Source: Salinisphaera sp049568105 (GTDB taxonomy: Bacteria; Pseudomonadota; Gammaproteobacteria; Nevskiales; Salinisphaeraceae). From it: a stretch of DNA of 64,000 bases. The translations under genes and the position numbers were made by a program. The notes below the pieces were generated by a model, which saw only the letters and a list, made by a program, of their open reading frames with translations, was not told the origin of the DNA and made no database searches. The stretch covers positions 930,001 to 994,000 of the forward strand of contig NZ_CP145335.1 of NCBI RefSeq assembly GCF_049568105.1, written 5' to 3'. Shown piece by piece: positions 16,503 through 25,011 of this stretch. Position 1 is the first letter of the stretch, and each line of letters starts with the position of its first letter.

Positions 16503-17996
16503 ATGAGCTACGGCCACTGGATCAACGGCACGTTGGTGTCCCCCGAAGGCGGGCGCACGCTCCCCGTGCACAACCCGGCGACCGGCCAAGTCCTCGGCGA
16601 GCTGCCGCTGGCTGATATGGCCAAAGTCGATGAGACGATCGCGGCCGCCGAAGCGGCACTGCCCGGCTGGGCGGCGACCACGCCGGTACGTCGGGCACGG
16701 GTGCTGTTCCGCTTCAAGCAGCTGCTCGACGAGCACATCGACGAGCTGGCTGCGCTGATCACTCGCGAGCACGGCAAGGTGTTTTCCGATGCCAGGGGCG
16801 AAGTCGTGCGCGGCATGGAAGTCGTGGAATATGCCTGCGGCGCGCCTGAGCTGCTCAAAGGCGAGCATAGCTTGAACGTCGGCACTGGGGTGGATTCTTT
16901 CTCGCTGCGCCAGCCGGTCGGCGTGGTGGCCGGCATCACGCCGTTCAACTTTCCGGCGATGGTGCCGATGTGGATGTTTCCGATCGCGCTGGCCTGCGGC
17001 AATACCTTCATCCTTAAGCCCTCGGAAAAAGATCCGGCTATGGCGTTGCGCCTAGCCGAACTGCTCACCGAGGCCGGCCTGCCGGATGGCGTGTTCAACG
17101 TGGTCAACGGCGATAAAGAAGCCGTCGATACGTTGATCGACGACGAACGCGTGACTGCGTTGAGCTTTGTTGGCTCGACGCCGATCGCCGAATCCATCTA
17201 TGCCCGCGGCGCGGCCAACGGCAAGCGCGTACAGGCCCTCGGCGGGGCCAAGAACCACGTCATCGTCTTGCCAGATGCCAATATGGATGCCGTGGTCGAC
17301 GGCCTGATGGGGGCAGCCTATGGCTCGGCCGGCGAACGCTGCATGGCGGTATCGGTCGCGGTGCCGGTCGGCGAAGAAACTGCCGATCGCCTGGTGGCCG
17401 CGATCGAAAAACGCCTGGCCTCGCTGACCGTCGGCGACGGTCTGGCCGACCCCGAGCCGCAGATGGGTCCGTTGGTCAGCGCCGAACACCGCGATAAGGT
17501 CCGTGGCTATGTCGATCTGGGCGTCGAAGAAGGCGCCAAGCTGGTCGTGGACGGCCGTGGCTTCAAGTCGAGCGATAACCCCGACGGCTATTATCTCGGC
17601 GGCTGCCTGTTCGACCATGTCACGCCAGAGATGCGGATCTATAAAGAAGAGATCTTCGGGCCGGTGCTGTCGGTCGTGCGCCAGCAGTCGCTGGACGAGG
17701 CGATCGAACTGGTCAATGCCCATGAGTTCGCCAACGGCGTGGCCATCTTCACCAACCACGGCGGCGCGGCGCGCAAGTTCCACGAACGCATTCGGGTCGG
17801 CATGGTCGGCGTGAACGTGGCGATCCCGGTGCCGATGGCTTTCCATTCCTTCGGCGGCTGGAAGCGTTCGCGCTTTGGCGTGCTGCATGCCCACGGCCCG
17901 GACGGCGTGCGTTTCTATACCCAGCTCAAGACTGTGACCCAGCGCTGGCCGGACGCGCCGGACGATGCCAACGCCTTCGCGATGCCCACGCACTGA
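16503..17996 (+). CDS. mmsA: CoA-acylating methylmalonate/malonate-semialdehyde dehydrogenase
   Basis: A 497-residue aldehyde dehydrogenase superfamily member that converts malonate semialdehyde to acetyl-CoA (or methylmalonate semialdehyde to propionyl-CoA) with NAD, CoA and release of CO2. The catalytic cysteine is in GSAGERCMAVS. The usual general-base glutamate motif ELGGK is replaced by ALGGAKNH, which marks the CoA-acylating MMSDH subgroup. A strong ribosome site, AAGGAGATTGCC, precedes the ATG at 16503, only 22 bp after ald. It completes a route from beta-alanine to acetyl-CoA, as in pyrimidine or pantothenate breakdown. Confidence 0.95.
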   Translation: MSYGHWINGTLVSPEGGRTLPVHNPATGQVLGELPLADMAKVDETIAAAEAALPGWAATTPVRRARVLFRFKQLLDEHIDELAALITREHGKVFSDARGEVVRGMEVVEYACGAPELLKGEHSLNVGTGVDSFSLRQPVGVVAGITPFNFPAMVPMWMFPIALACGNTFILKPSEKDPAMALRLAELLTEAGLPDGVFNVVNGDKEAVDTLIDDERVTALSFVGSTPIAESIYARGAANGKRVQALGGAKNHVIVLPDANMDAVVDGLMGAAYGSAGERCMAVSVAVPVGEETADRLVAAIEKRLASLTVGDGLADPEPQMGPLVSAEHRDKVRGYVDLGVEEGAKLVVDGRGFKSSDNPDGYYLGGCLFDHVTPEMRIYKEEIFGPVLSVVRQQSLDEAIELVNAHEFANGVAIFTNHGGAARKFHERIRVGMVGVNVAIPVPMAFHSFGGWKRSRFGVLHAHGPDGVRFYTQLKTVTQRWPDAPDDANAFAMPTH

Positions 17997-18004
17997 CCGA
18001 GCGA

Positions 18005-18042
18005 GCCTGGCGCGGACCGGCGTGAACCGGTTCGCGCCAGGC
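18005..18042. terminator. long hairpin between convergent genes
   Basis: A 16-bp stem with one mismatch (GCCTGGCGCG...CGCGCCAGGC as the outer part) and loop CGTGAA. It lies 8 bp after the mmsA stop and 15 bp beyond the end of the convergent dehydrogenase gene. No T-tract follows, so if it terminates transcription it does so without a classic U-run. Confidence 0.6.
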
Positions 18043-18057
18043 CATCGGACGGGCGGC

Positions 18058-18987
18058 TCAGTAGCCGAGTCCGCGATCGACGACACCGTGCATGGGCTCG
18101 CCTGCCTGGTAACGCCGTAGATTGGCCAGCAGGACCTCGAAGGCCGTATCGGGGTCGGTCATGGCAGCGATGTGGGGCGTCATGAGAATACGCGCGTCTT
18201 GCCAGAACGGGTGGTCGTCGGGCGGCGGTTCTTCACCGACGACATCGATCACCGCGGCGCGTAGCTGGCCGTCGTTGAGAGCGGCGATCAGGTCAGCCTC
18301 GACCAGATGGGCGCCGCGCCCAATATTGATCAGCCCGGCGCCACGCGGCAGGCGTGCAAACAGGCTGCTGTCGAGTAGGCTGTGCGTGCTCTCGGTCAGC
18401 GGCAGAATGTTGATCAAGATGTCGGTATCGGCCAGCAGCTGGTTGCGGCCGTCGGCGCCGTAGAAGCAGTCGATACCGTCGATCCGATGCGCCGAGCGCG
18501 ACCAGGCGCCGACCTGGAAGCCAAGTGATCGCAGCCGTTCGGCGATTGCGCGGCCAAGCCGGCCCAGACCCAGGATGCCGATCCGTCGCTGGCCGGCGGC
18601 GACCGGCCGATGCGGCTGCCACAGGCCGGCGCGCTGCTGGCGTTGATAGCGATCGATATCCCGATGCAGATAGAGGGTGGCGAAGCTTGCGTATTCGACC
18701 ACGCCGCGCTCGATCTGGGGATCGTGCATACGCACGATCGGCACCGAGGCCGGAATCCGGTCGAAGTCGAACTGGTCGACCCCGGCCGAGGTCGCGAATA
18801 TGACTTCGAGGTTGGGAAACCGCTGGGCGATATCCTTGGGCGGTCGCCAGGCCAGTAGAAAACGCACCTCGTCTGCATCGGCGATCTCGCTGGGGCGTTT
18901 GAAACGCCATTCCGGCGCCCGTTCTGCAAACAGCTGGGCCCAGCGCTCAGCCCGTTCGTCATCGTAGGCCCAGTACAGTAGCGTCAT
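18058..18987 (-). CDS. D-2-hydroxyacid dehydrogenase (GhrA-like)
   Basis: A 309-residue NAD(P)-dependent hydroxyacid dehydrogenase. The nucleotide site is IGILGLGRLGRAIAERLRSLG. The catalytic arginine region is LINIGRGAHLVEADLI, and the histidine is in ILMTPHIAAMTDP. The pattern is that of glyoxylate/hydroxypyruvate reductase A. It is the last gene of a nine-gene operon, one base after the aldehyde dehydrogenase gene, so it likely acts on a small 2-oxoacid formed in that pathway (glyoxylate is a guess). An annotation as a generic 2-hydroxyacid dehydrogenase is safe. Confidence 0.85.
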   Translation of the reverse strand: MTLLYWAYDDERAERWAQLFAERAPEWRFKRPSEIADADEVRFLLAWRPPKDIAQRFPNLEVIFATSAGVDQFDFDRIPASVPIVRMHDPQIERGVVEYASFATLYLHRDIDRYQRQQRAGLWQPHRPVAAGQRRIGILGLGRLGRAIAERLRSLGFQVGAWSRSAHRIDGIDCFYGADGRNQLLADTDILINILPLTESTHSLLDSSLFARLPRGAGLINIGRGAHLVEADLIAALNDGQLRAAVIDVVGEEPPPDDHPFWQDARILMTPHIAAMTDPDTAFEVLLANLRRYQAGEPMHGVVDRGLGY

Positions 18988-18988
18988 A

Positions 18989-20434
18989 TCAGATTCCCAT
19001 CGATTGCACGGTAGGGCGATCGCCTACGATCGCTTTGGTTTCGGTGAATTCAGCCAGGCCGTATGCCCCGTACTCGCGACCGTTGCCGGACTGTTTGTAA
19101 CCGCCAAACGGTGCCGCGCCGTCCCAGGCTGGTTCATTGATATGAATGCTGCCGGCGTTGATACGGCGGGCTGTGGCTTGCGCGGCCTGGGGCGCGCCAA
19201 AGATATAGGCGGCCAATCCATAGGGCGTATCGTTGGCGATCTCGATAGCCTGCTCGACGTGGTCGTAGGTCATAAGGGCGAGCACCGGCCCGAAAATCTC
19301 CTCGCGCGCGATCGTCATGGCGGGGTCGACGTCGGCGAATACGGTCGGTCGAACATAGTATCCGTGCGTCATCGACTGCGGTCGGCCGGTACCGCCGGCG
19401 ACTAGGGTCGCACCTTCGCTGACGCCGCTGGCGATCAGTGCCTGGATATGGTCGTACTGTGCTGCGCTGACCACCGGCCCGAGATCGGTATCGGTTTGAT
19501 CTGGCGCACCGACGCAGAAGGTAGCCGCTGCGGCGCGGGCCAAATCGACGGCCCGATCGCGATATACGTGGGGCACCAGCAGCCGCGACGATGCGTTGCA
19601 GGACTGGCCGCTGTTTTCGAAGCAGCGGGCCACAGCGGCAGTAACGGCCGGTGCGAGATCGGCGTCGGGTAGCACCAGATAGGGTGATTTGCCGCCCAAT
19701 TCCTGATGCACGCGTTTGACCGTGGGGGCCGCGGCGTTGGCGACCGCCACCCCGGCGCGGGTCGAGCCAGTCACCGAAATCATGTCGATATCTGGATGAG
19801 TAGCCAGCGCGGCCCCGACGTCGGCGCCGTGCCCTTGTACGAGATTGAATACCCCGGGTGGCACGCCGGCTTCTTGCAAAATCTCTGCGAACAAGACGGC
19901 ATTGAAGGGCGCGATCTCCGACGGTTTGAGCACCATCGTGCAGCCGGTAGCCAGGGCCGGCGCCACCTTGCAGGCGATTTGATTGATCGGCCAGTTCCAG
20001 GGCGTGATCAGGCCGACCACGCCGATCGGCTCGCGGAGGATGGTCGTGCTCGACGGGCAGCGTTCGAAGTCGAAATCGGCCAGGGCCTCCAGGGTATGCT
20101 TGAAATGGGCGATGCCCAGATCTACCTGGGCGCCCCGGGCGACGGGCGTGGGGGCACCCATTTCCTGGCTCAGGGTGGTCGCGAGTGCGTTGCGATGGCG
20201 CTCGAGCCCGTCGACGACCCGAGCCATCAAGCGCCTGCGCTCGGCCAGCGGGGTCTGTGCGAACCCAGGCTGGGCCCGCCGGACGGCTGCGATCGCCCGC
20301 TCGATATCTTCGGCGTCGCCTGCTGCGATCGTATCGAATACGGCGCCGTTGGCCGGGTCGATGACGTCGATGGTGTGCTTTCGAGCGGGTTCGACCCAAT
20401 GGCCATCGATGAAAAAACAGTGGCGATGCGACAT
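18989..20434 (-). CDS. NAD(P)-dependent aldehyde dehydrogenase
   Basis: A 481-residue aldehyde dehydrogenase. The glutamate motif is in HQELGGKSPYLVL, and the catalytic cysteine in ENSGQSCNASSRL. The cofactor segment is TPWNWPINQIACKVAPAL, and the C-terminus PFGGYKQSGNGREYGAYG is classic. It lies 20 bp after a GMC alcohol dehydrogenase gene, so the pair probably oxidises an alcohol through its aldehyde to an acid, as betA and betB do for choline. The sequence alone does not show whether betaine aldehyde is the substrate. Confidence 0.9.
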   Translation of the reverse strand: MSHRHCFFIDGHWVEPARKHTIDVIDPANGAVFDTIAAGDAEDIERAIAAVRRAQPGFAQTPLAERRRLMARVVDGLERHRNALATTLSQEMGAPTPVARGAQVDLGIAHFKHTLEALADFDFERCPSSTTILREPIGVVGLITPWNWPINQIACKVAPALATGCTMVLKPSEIAPFNAVLFAEILQEAGVPPGVFNLVQGHGADVGAALATHPDIDMISVTGSTRAGVAVANAAAPTVKRVHQELGGKSPYLVLPDADLAPAVTAAVARCFENSGQSCNASSRLLVPHVYRDRAVDLARAAAATFCVGAPDQTDTDLGPVVSAAQYDHIQALIASGVSEGATLVAGGTGRPQSMTHGYYVRPTVFADVDPAMTIAREEIFGPVLALMTYDHVEQAIEIANDTPYGLAAYIFGAPQAAQATARRINAGSIHINEPAWDGAAPFGGYKQSGNGREYGAYGLAEFTETKAIVGDRPTVQSMGI

Positions 20435-20454
20435 GGGCGGTCTTTAGGTCGGAA

Positions 20455-22185
20455 TTATTCGGAACGTATGGCGTGTGCGATGCGTTCGGCGATCATCAGG
20501 GTTGGTAGATTGGTGTTGGCACAGGGAATCGATGGCATGAGAGAGGCATCGCAGACGCGCAGGCTGGTGACGCCGTGTACACAGCCGGTTGGTGAAGTCG
20601 CGGCCTGTGGATCGTCGGCCTGGCCCATACGGCAGGTTCCCGAGGCATGCCAGGTGCCGCCCACATGGGAGCGCACGAACTCGGTGAGGGCTTGGTCGTC
20701 GGCCAGCAGCCGTTCGATGGTGATGCCGTTCGACACCGCGGCGCTTATCACGCGGTGCCGATGCCGGCCGGCAAGATCCAGAACACCGGCAAACAGCCCG
20801 CGTTGAACCCGATTGACCCAGCCCGGCATGGCCAGGGCGGCGACCCGCGGCGAATAGCTGGCCGGAAACACTGGGCCGCCATAGGGTTCCATGCGGTGAT
20901 GCTGCAATGTGCGTGCGCCGAGCCGCAGCGCCATTTTCAGACGCTCCAGATCGCGAGTATCGCCGAGCATGTCGAACTCGATCTGGGGCGGCCCATCGAC
21001 GTTTGATGGGTTTAGCGCAACTCGGCCGCGCGAATACGATTTGTTGACCCAAAAGAACAGGCTGCCGACGCGCTGGCCGACCGAATGCCAGCCAGAGCGC
21101 GCGAGGATAGACGCGTGCATGTCGCCGGTCGGGGTGCCCGGCAGGGCTGAGGAAAACCGCCAGACGCCTTGCTCGTGGTGTTCTTCGTCGTTGGATTCGC
21201 GGGCGCTCGATCTGAGATAGCTGGCTACGGCGATCGAGGGATGCTCCATGAGATTGCTGCCGATTGCCGGGCAGTCGGCCACCGGCGTGATGCCACAGGC
21301 CGCGATCTGTTCGGCTGGACCGACGCCGGAGCGCATCAACAAAGTCGGCGAATGGATCGCGCCGCTGGCCACGACGACTTCCCTGGCATAAATCGTCTGT
21401 GGTGCGCCTGTTTTATGTGCCACGACGGCGCCGATGGCACGACGACCGTCGAATACGATCCGCTGGGCCTGGCTTTCGGTGACGATCTCCAGGTTCGGGC
21501 GCTGCCGAACTTCGGGCGTGAGCCAGGCCACCGAGGTCGGCAGCCGCTGGCCGGTGTCACTGGCGGCGATCGTGGCCTTAAAGGTGCCGTCTTGCCAGGC
21601 GCCGTTCTGGTCGGCTTGTGGCGGATAGCCTTGTTCGGCCAGGGTCTGCATGACGCCGGCGACGAACGGCGACAGATTCGTATCGGCGATGCGGCGAATC
21701 GACAACGGCCCGTTGTGGCCGTGGTCGGGGCCTTGGCCATCGACATCGCGTTCGATGGCGATGAACCAGGGCAGGCAGGCCTGCCAGTGCCAGCCGGTCG
21801 CCCCGAGCGCGGCCCATTCGTCGTAATCGGCCGGGGCGCCGCGATTGGCCATGAGCGCGTTGATCGCCGAACCGCCGCCCAGCAGTTTGGCTTGCTCATA
21901 GCGGCGCCGGCTCGTTGCCTGCCCACGATCCGGGCGCGCCGCAAACTGGGCTTTGAGGTGGCCCCAGATATTGCGCGGATCCAGATAAGCCCGGCCCGGA
22001 TAACGACTGGCAATCGCTGCGGGCATGTCGTCGGCGCCGATGTTGCGACCGGCCTCGACGAGCACCACGCGGCGTGTTGCGTCCTCCGACAACCGGGCGG
22101 CCAGCACGCATCCGGCCGAGCCGCCGCCCAGGATCAGATGATCGATCGCCTGGGGTGATTCGCGATGCGATGCAGTGTCATCCAT
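20455..22185 (-). CDS. GMC-family FAD-dependent alcohol dehydrogenase (choline dehydrogenase-like)
   Basis: A 576-residue glucose-methanol-choline oxidoreductase. The FAD motif LILGGGSAGCVLAARLSE is at about residues 17-34, followed by the GMC signature LLGGGSAINALMANRGAPADY. The catalytic histidine is in GTWHASGTCRMG near the C-terminus, with the paired Asn in NLPTLMIAERIAH. No signal peptide is visible. It lies 18 bp after an ABC permease gene and 20 bp before the aldehyde dehydrogenase gene, so it likely oxidises the alcohol group of the imported compound or a breakdown product. BetA proteins are similar in size, but this one is not clearly BetA. Confidence 0.88.
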   Translation of the reverse strand: MDDTASHRESPQAIDHLILGGGSAGCVLAARLSEDATRRVVLVEAGRNIGADDMPAAIASRYPGRAYLDPRNIWGHLKAQFAARPDRGQATSRRRYEQAKLLGGGSAINALMANRGAPADYDEWAALGATGWHWQACLPWFIAIERDVDGQGPDHGHNGPLSIRRIADTNLSPFVAGVMQTLAEQGYPPQADQNGAWQDGTFKATIAASDTGQRLPTSVAWLTPEVRQRPNLEIVTESQAQRIVFDGRRAIGAVVAHKTGAPQTIYAREVVVASGAIHSPTLLMRSGVGPAEQIAACGITPVADCPAIGSNLMEHPSIAVASYLRSSARESNDEEHHEQGVWRFSSALPGTPTGDMHASILARSGWHSVGQRVGSLFFWVNKSYSRGRVALNPSNVDGPPQIEFDMLGDTRDLERLKMALRLGARTLQHHRMEPYGGPVFPASYSPRVAALAMPGWVNRVQRGLFAGVLDLAGRHRHRVISAAVSNGITIERLLADDQALTEFVRSHVGGTWHASGTCRMGQADDPQAATSPTGCVHGVTSLRVCDASLMPSIPCANTNLPTLMIAERIAHAIRSE

Positions 22186-22203
22186 GCCGGTTCAGCATCG
22201 ACT

Positions 22204-22983
22204 TCAACGACGACGCAGCAGGGCAGCGAACGCCGTCAGCGTCAACGTGCCCACAATCAGCATGGTGCTGATCGCGGCGATGGTCGGGTCGATTTCATCG
22301 CGTAGGCGGGTGAACATCACTTTGGTTAGGGTCTGGTTCGAACCGCCCGAAATGAATAGGGCGACGATCGTTTCGTCCAGACTCCAGATGAAGGCGAAGA
22401 TCGCCCCGGAAATCACGCTGGGCTTGATCTGGGGTAGAACGACAGCGAAAAACGCCCGGAGCCGGTTCATGCCGAGGCTGCGGGCAACCATCTCCTGGCT
22501 CTTGTCGAAGCCCTGCAGGCCAGCGCCGACCGAGGTCACGACAAAGGGCAGGCTCAGCATCACGTTGGCCAGCACCAGTCCAGTGATCGAGGCCCAGAGA
22601 CCGGTCTTCGCGAACGCCAGGAACAGACCGGCCGCCACGATGATCAACGGAATCATCAACGGCAGCATCAATATCACCCGCACATAGCGCATGCTCCAGT
22701 GGTGGGTGTTTTCTACGGCATAGGCCGCGGCCACGCCCAGTGGCGTGGCGATCAGTGTCGCCAGCACCGCCACCGTGAGACTGGTCTGGGTGGCCTTGAG
22801 CCACTCGCTGCTCGAAAAGAAGGCGTCATACCAGCGCAGCGAAAAATCCGGTGGCGGGAACGTGATGAAACGCGCATCCGAGAACGACATCGGGATGACG
22901 ATCAGCACGGGGACGATCAAAAACAGCAGTACGCCGACAACATAGGCCCCGAGAATCAGGCGTCGTAGAGGAATGCGCTGCAT
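22204..22983 (-). CDS. ABC transporter permease (PotC-like)
   Basis: A 259-residue inner-membrane permease with about six helices. The EAA loop that contacts the ATPase is EMVARSLGMNRLRAFFAVVL followed by PQIKPSVISG. The family is that of spermidine/putrescine PotC/PotI. The start overlaps the stop of the upstream permease gene by one base (TAATG), so the two are translated together. It probably forms a heterodimer with that permease. Confidence 0.9.
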   Translation of the reverse strand: MQRIPLRRLILGAYVVGVLLFLIVPVLIVIPMSFSDARFITFPPPDFSLRWYDAFFSSSEWLKATQTSLTVAVLATLIATPLGVAAAYAVENTHHWSMRYVRVILMLPLMIPLIIVAAGLFLAFAKTGLWASITGLVLANVMLSLPFVVTSVGAGLQGFDKSQEMVARSLGMNRLRAFFAVVLPQIKPSVISGAIFAFIWSLDETIVALFISGGSNQTLTKVMFTRLRDEIDPTIAAISTMLIVGTLTLTAFAALLRRR

Positions 22984-23843
22984 TAGGAACCCCCTCCGAA
23001 GATACGATCGACCGGTACGACCCGGCTCGCGATATAGAAGATGAGCAGCACGAATGCCAGCAGCACGACACTGACCGCGCTAGCCGCGCCCCAGTCGTTG
23101 AACAGCTCGACGTTTCGGCTGACCACCATCGATGCCATGACGGTCTTGCCGCCGCCCATGAGCTCGGGCGTGATGTAAAAGCCCAGGCACAGTACGAACA
23201 CCAGCGCCGAGCCGGCCATTACGCCGGATAGCGACAGTGGGAAATAGATCCGCCGAAAGGCATAGAACGGCGAGCCGCCGAGGCTGGTACCGGCGCGCAT
23301 CAGATCGTCCGGGATCTTCTGCATCGCTGAATACAGCGGCAAAATCATGAACGGCAGCAGGATATGGATGGTCGCGATGATCGTGCCGAACTCGTTGTTG
23401 ACCAGTTTTAGCGGTGCGTCGACCAGGCCTGATGCAGTCAGCAGGCTGTTCACGATCCCGTTGTGGCTAAGCAAAATGAGCCAGGCATAGGTTCGCACCA
23501 GCACGCTGGTCCAGAACGGCAGCACTGCGATGACTAGCACCAGGGTCGCCAGACGCCGCGGCAGCACACAGGCGGCATAGGCCAATGGATAGCCGAGCAG
23601 CAAGGCGCCGAGGGTAACGATGACGCTAATACGAAAGGTGAGAATGAAGGTGTGCCAATACACCGAGCCGGTGAAGATGCGCTCGTAATTGGCGAATGTG
23701 AAACCGTTGGCATAGATCGACTGCCAGAACAGCCAACTGGTGGGAACGACCAACAGAATCAGAACGATGCATATCGCGGGCGCCATCAGCAGCGCCATCA
23801 ATGCTCGGTCTTTTCGGTGGTGGTGGGTTGCGGCATCGGCCAT
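22983..23843 (-). CDS. ABC transporter permease (PotB-like)
   Basis: A 286-residue inner-membrane permease with about six helices, starting with a basic cytoplasmic stretch (HHHRKDRALM). The EAA loop is DLMRAGTSLGGSPFYAFRRI followed by YFPLSLSGVMAG. It is of the PotB/PotH type for polyamine-like cations. It follows the binding-protein gene by 76 bp and overlaps the second permease gene by one base. Confidence 0.9.
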   Translation of the reverse strand: MADAATHHHRKDRALMALLMAPAICIVLILLVVPTSWLFWQSIYANGFTFANYERIFTGSVYWHTFILTFRISVIVTLGALLLGYPLAYAACVLPRRLATLVLVIAVLPFWTSVLVRTYAWLILLSHNGIVNSLLTASGLVDAPLKLVNNEFGTIIATIHILLPFMILPLYSAMQKIPDDLMRAGTSLGGSPFYAFRRIYFPLSLSGVMAGSALVFVLCLGFYITPELMGGGKTVMASMVVSRNVELFNDWGAASAVSVVLLAFVLLIFYIASRVVPVDRIFGGGS

Positions 23844-23919
23844 CAGGGCATCTCCCTATGCTCGCGTTGCGACCGGGGCGAGGCCGGCCGCAACGCGAAT
23901 CAGCATGTATTGCAGTGGT

Positions 23920-24963
23920 TTATTGCTGCATGAAACGCAGCCAACGACGCTGTGCCTGCTGACCGGCCTGAGATGCCCACCACTCATAGGACAGCGCTGC
24001 CTGTTTCTTGGCGTTTTCCGGCGAGCTGGGCAGTTCGGCGGCGCGCTGGTCCGAAATCTTGCCGGTATCGTAGGCAGCCGGATTGGCGGGGCCGTAATCG
24101 ATGTATTTCGGCAGGTTCGCCTGGTATTGGGGCGATACCGCGGCATTGACGAACTGATAGGCGGTGTCGGTATGCGGCGAGCCTTTGAGTATGCACAGCC
24201 CGGTGCGCTGTCGAATGCCGTTGTTGTATGTAAAGCCGATGTTCGGATCGTCTTCCATCAGAGCGCTGACCCGGCCGTTCCACATCATGATCATGTCGAC
24301 CTCGCCGTCGTGCAGCAGCTGGGCCGACTGCCCGCCGGAGGTCCACCACGTCGTGATGTGTGGCTTGATTTCCTTGAGCTTGGCAAAGGCACGATCGACA
24401 TCCAGCGGATAGAGCTCGTCGCGGGGCACGCCGTCGGCCATCAATGCGGCTTCGAGCGTGGCGACCGGGTAGTTGCGCAGCGCGCGCCGACCGGGGAATT
24501 TCTTCACGTTCCAGAAATCGGCCCAGGTCTTGGGCGGATTGTCGCCGTATTTCTTTTTGTTGTAGGCGATGACGCTCGAATAGTTTTCGTAGCCCACCGA
24601 GTACTGCGTGCGGGCGTCGTCGCCGAAATTCTTGGCAGCCGGCAGGCGGCTGAAATCGAGTTTCTGAACCAGGCCCTGCTTGCCCGCCCGGATACAGTTG
24701 AAGGGCGGGGTATCGACCACGTCCCAGACCACTTTGCCGGTCATGCCTTGGGTTTTGATCATCGGCAGCGCGTCGGGGGCGCTATCCTGGTTGATGGTGA
24801 TGCCGAGATCCTTCGAGATCGGGTCCAGGATGGCCTGGGTCTGGGCGCGCTGGTAGGCGCCGCCCTGGGATACGAAGGTCACGGACTTGTCCTGCGCGAG
24901 GGCTGAGTGGCTCGCGCAGACTCCGAGTGAAATGATGACACTGGTCATCAATGATTTGTTCAT
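23920..24963 (-). CDS. periplasmic binding protein of a polyamine-type ABC transporter
   Basis: A 347-residue extracellular solute-binding protein with a signal peptide (MNKSLMTSVIISLGVCASHSALA, cut near residue 23). It belongs to the PotD/PotF family by size and by the neighbouring PotA/B/C-type genes. Segments such as VTFVSQGGAYQRAQTQAIL and KVVWDVVDTPPFNCI are usual for the iron/polyamine-type binding proteins. The acidic residues that fix polyamine amino groups could not be confirmed by eye, so the ligand could be another amine or amino acid derivative. Confidence 0.88.
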   Translation of the reverse strand: MNKSLMTSVIISLGVCASHSALAQDKSVTFVSQGGAYQRAQTQAILDPISKDLGITINQDSAPDALPMIKTQGMTGKVVWDVVDTPPFNCIRAGKQGLVQKLDFSRLPAAKNFGDDARTQYSVGYENYSSVIAYNKKKYGDNPPKTWADFWNVKKFPGRRALRNYPVATLEAALMADGVPRDELYPLDVDRAFAKLKEIKPHITTWWTSGGQSAQLLHDGEVDMIMMWNGRVSALMEDDPNIGFTYNNGIRQRTGLCILKGSPHTDTAYQFVNAAVSPQYQANLPKYIDYGPANPAAYDTGKISDQRAAELPSSPENAKKQAALSYEWWASQAGQQAQRRWLRFMQQ

Positions 24964-25011
24964 CGCTATGCCCCTTTTTTGGATTGCGCCTTGGATCGAT
25001 GACGTTGGGCA

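Noticed and set aside
21169..22158. 329-residue frame opposite the GMC dehydrogenase gene
   Set aside because: Same cause; the GMC gene is well supported on the - strand.
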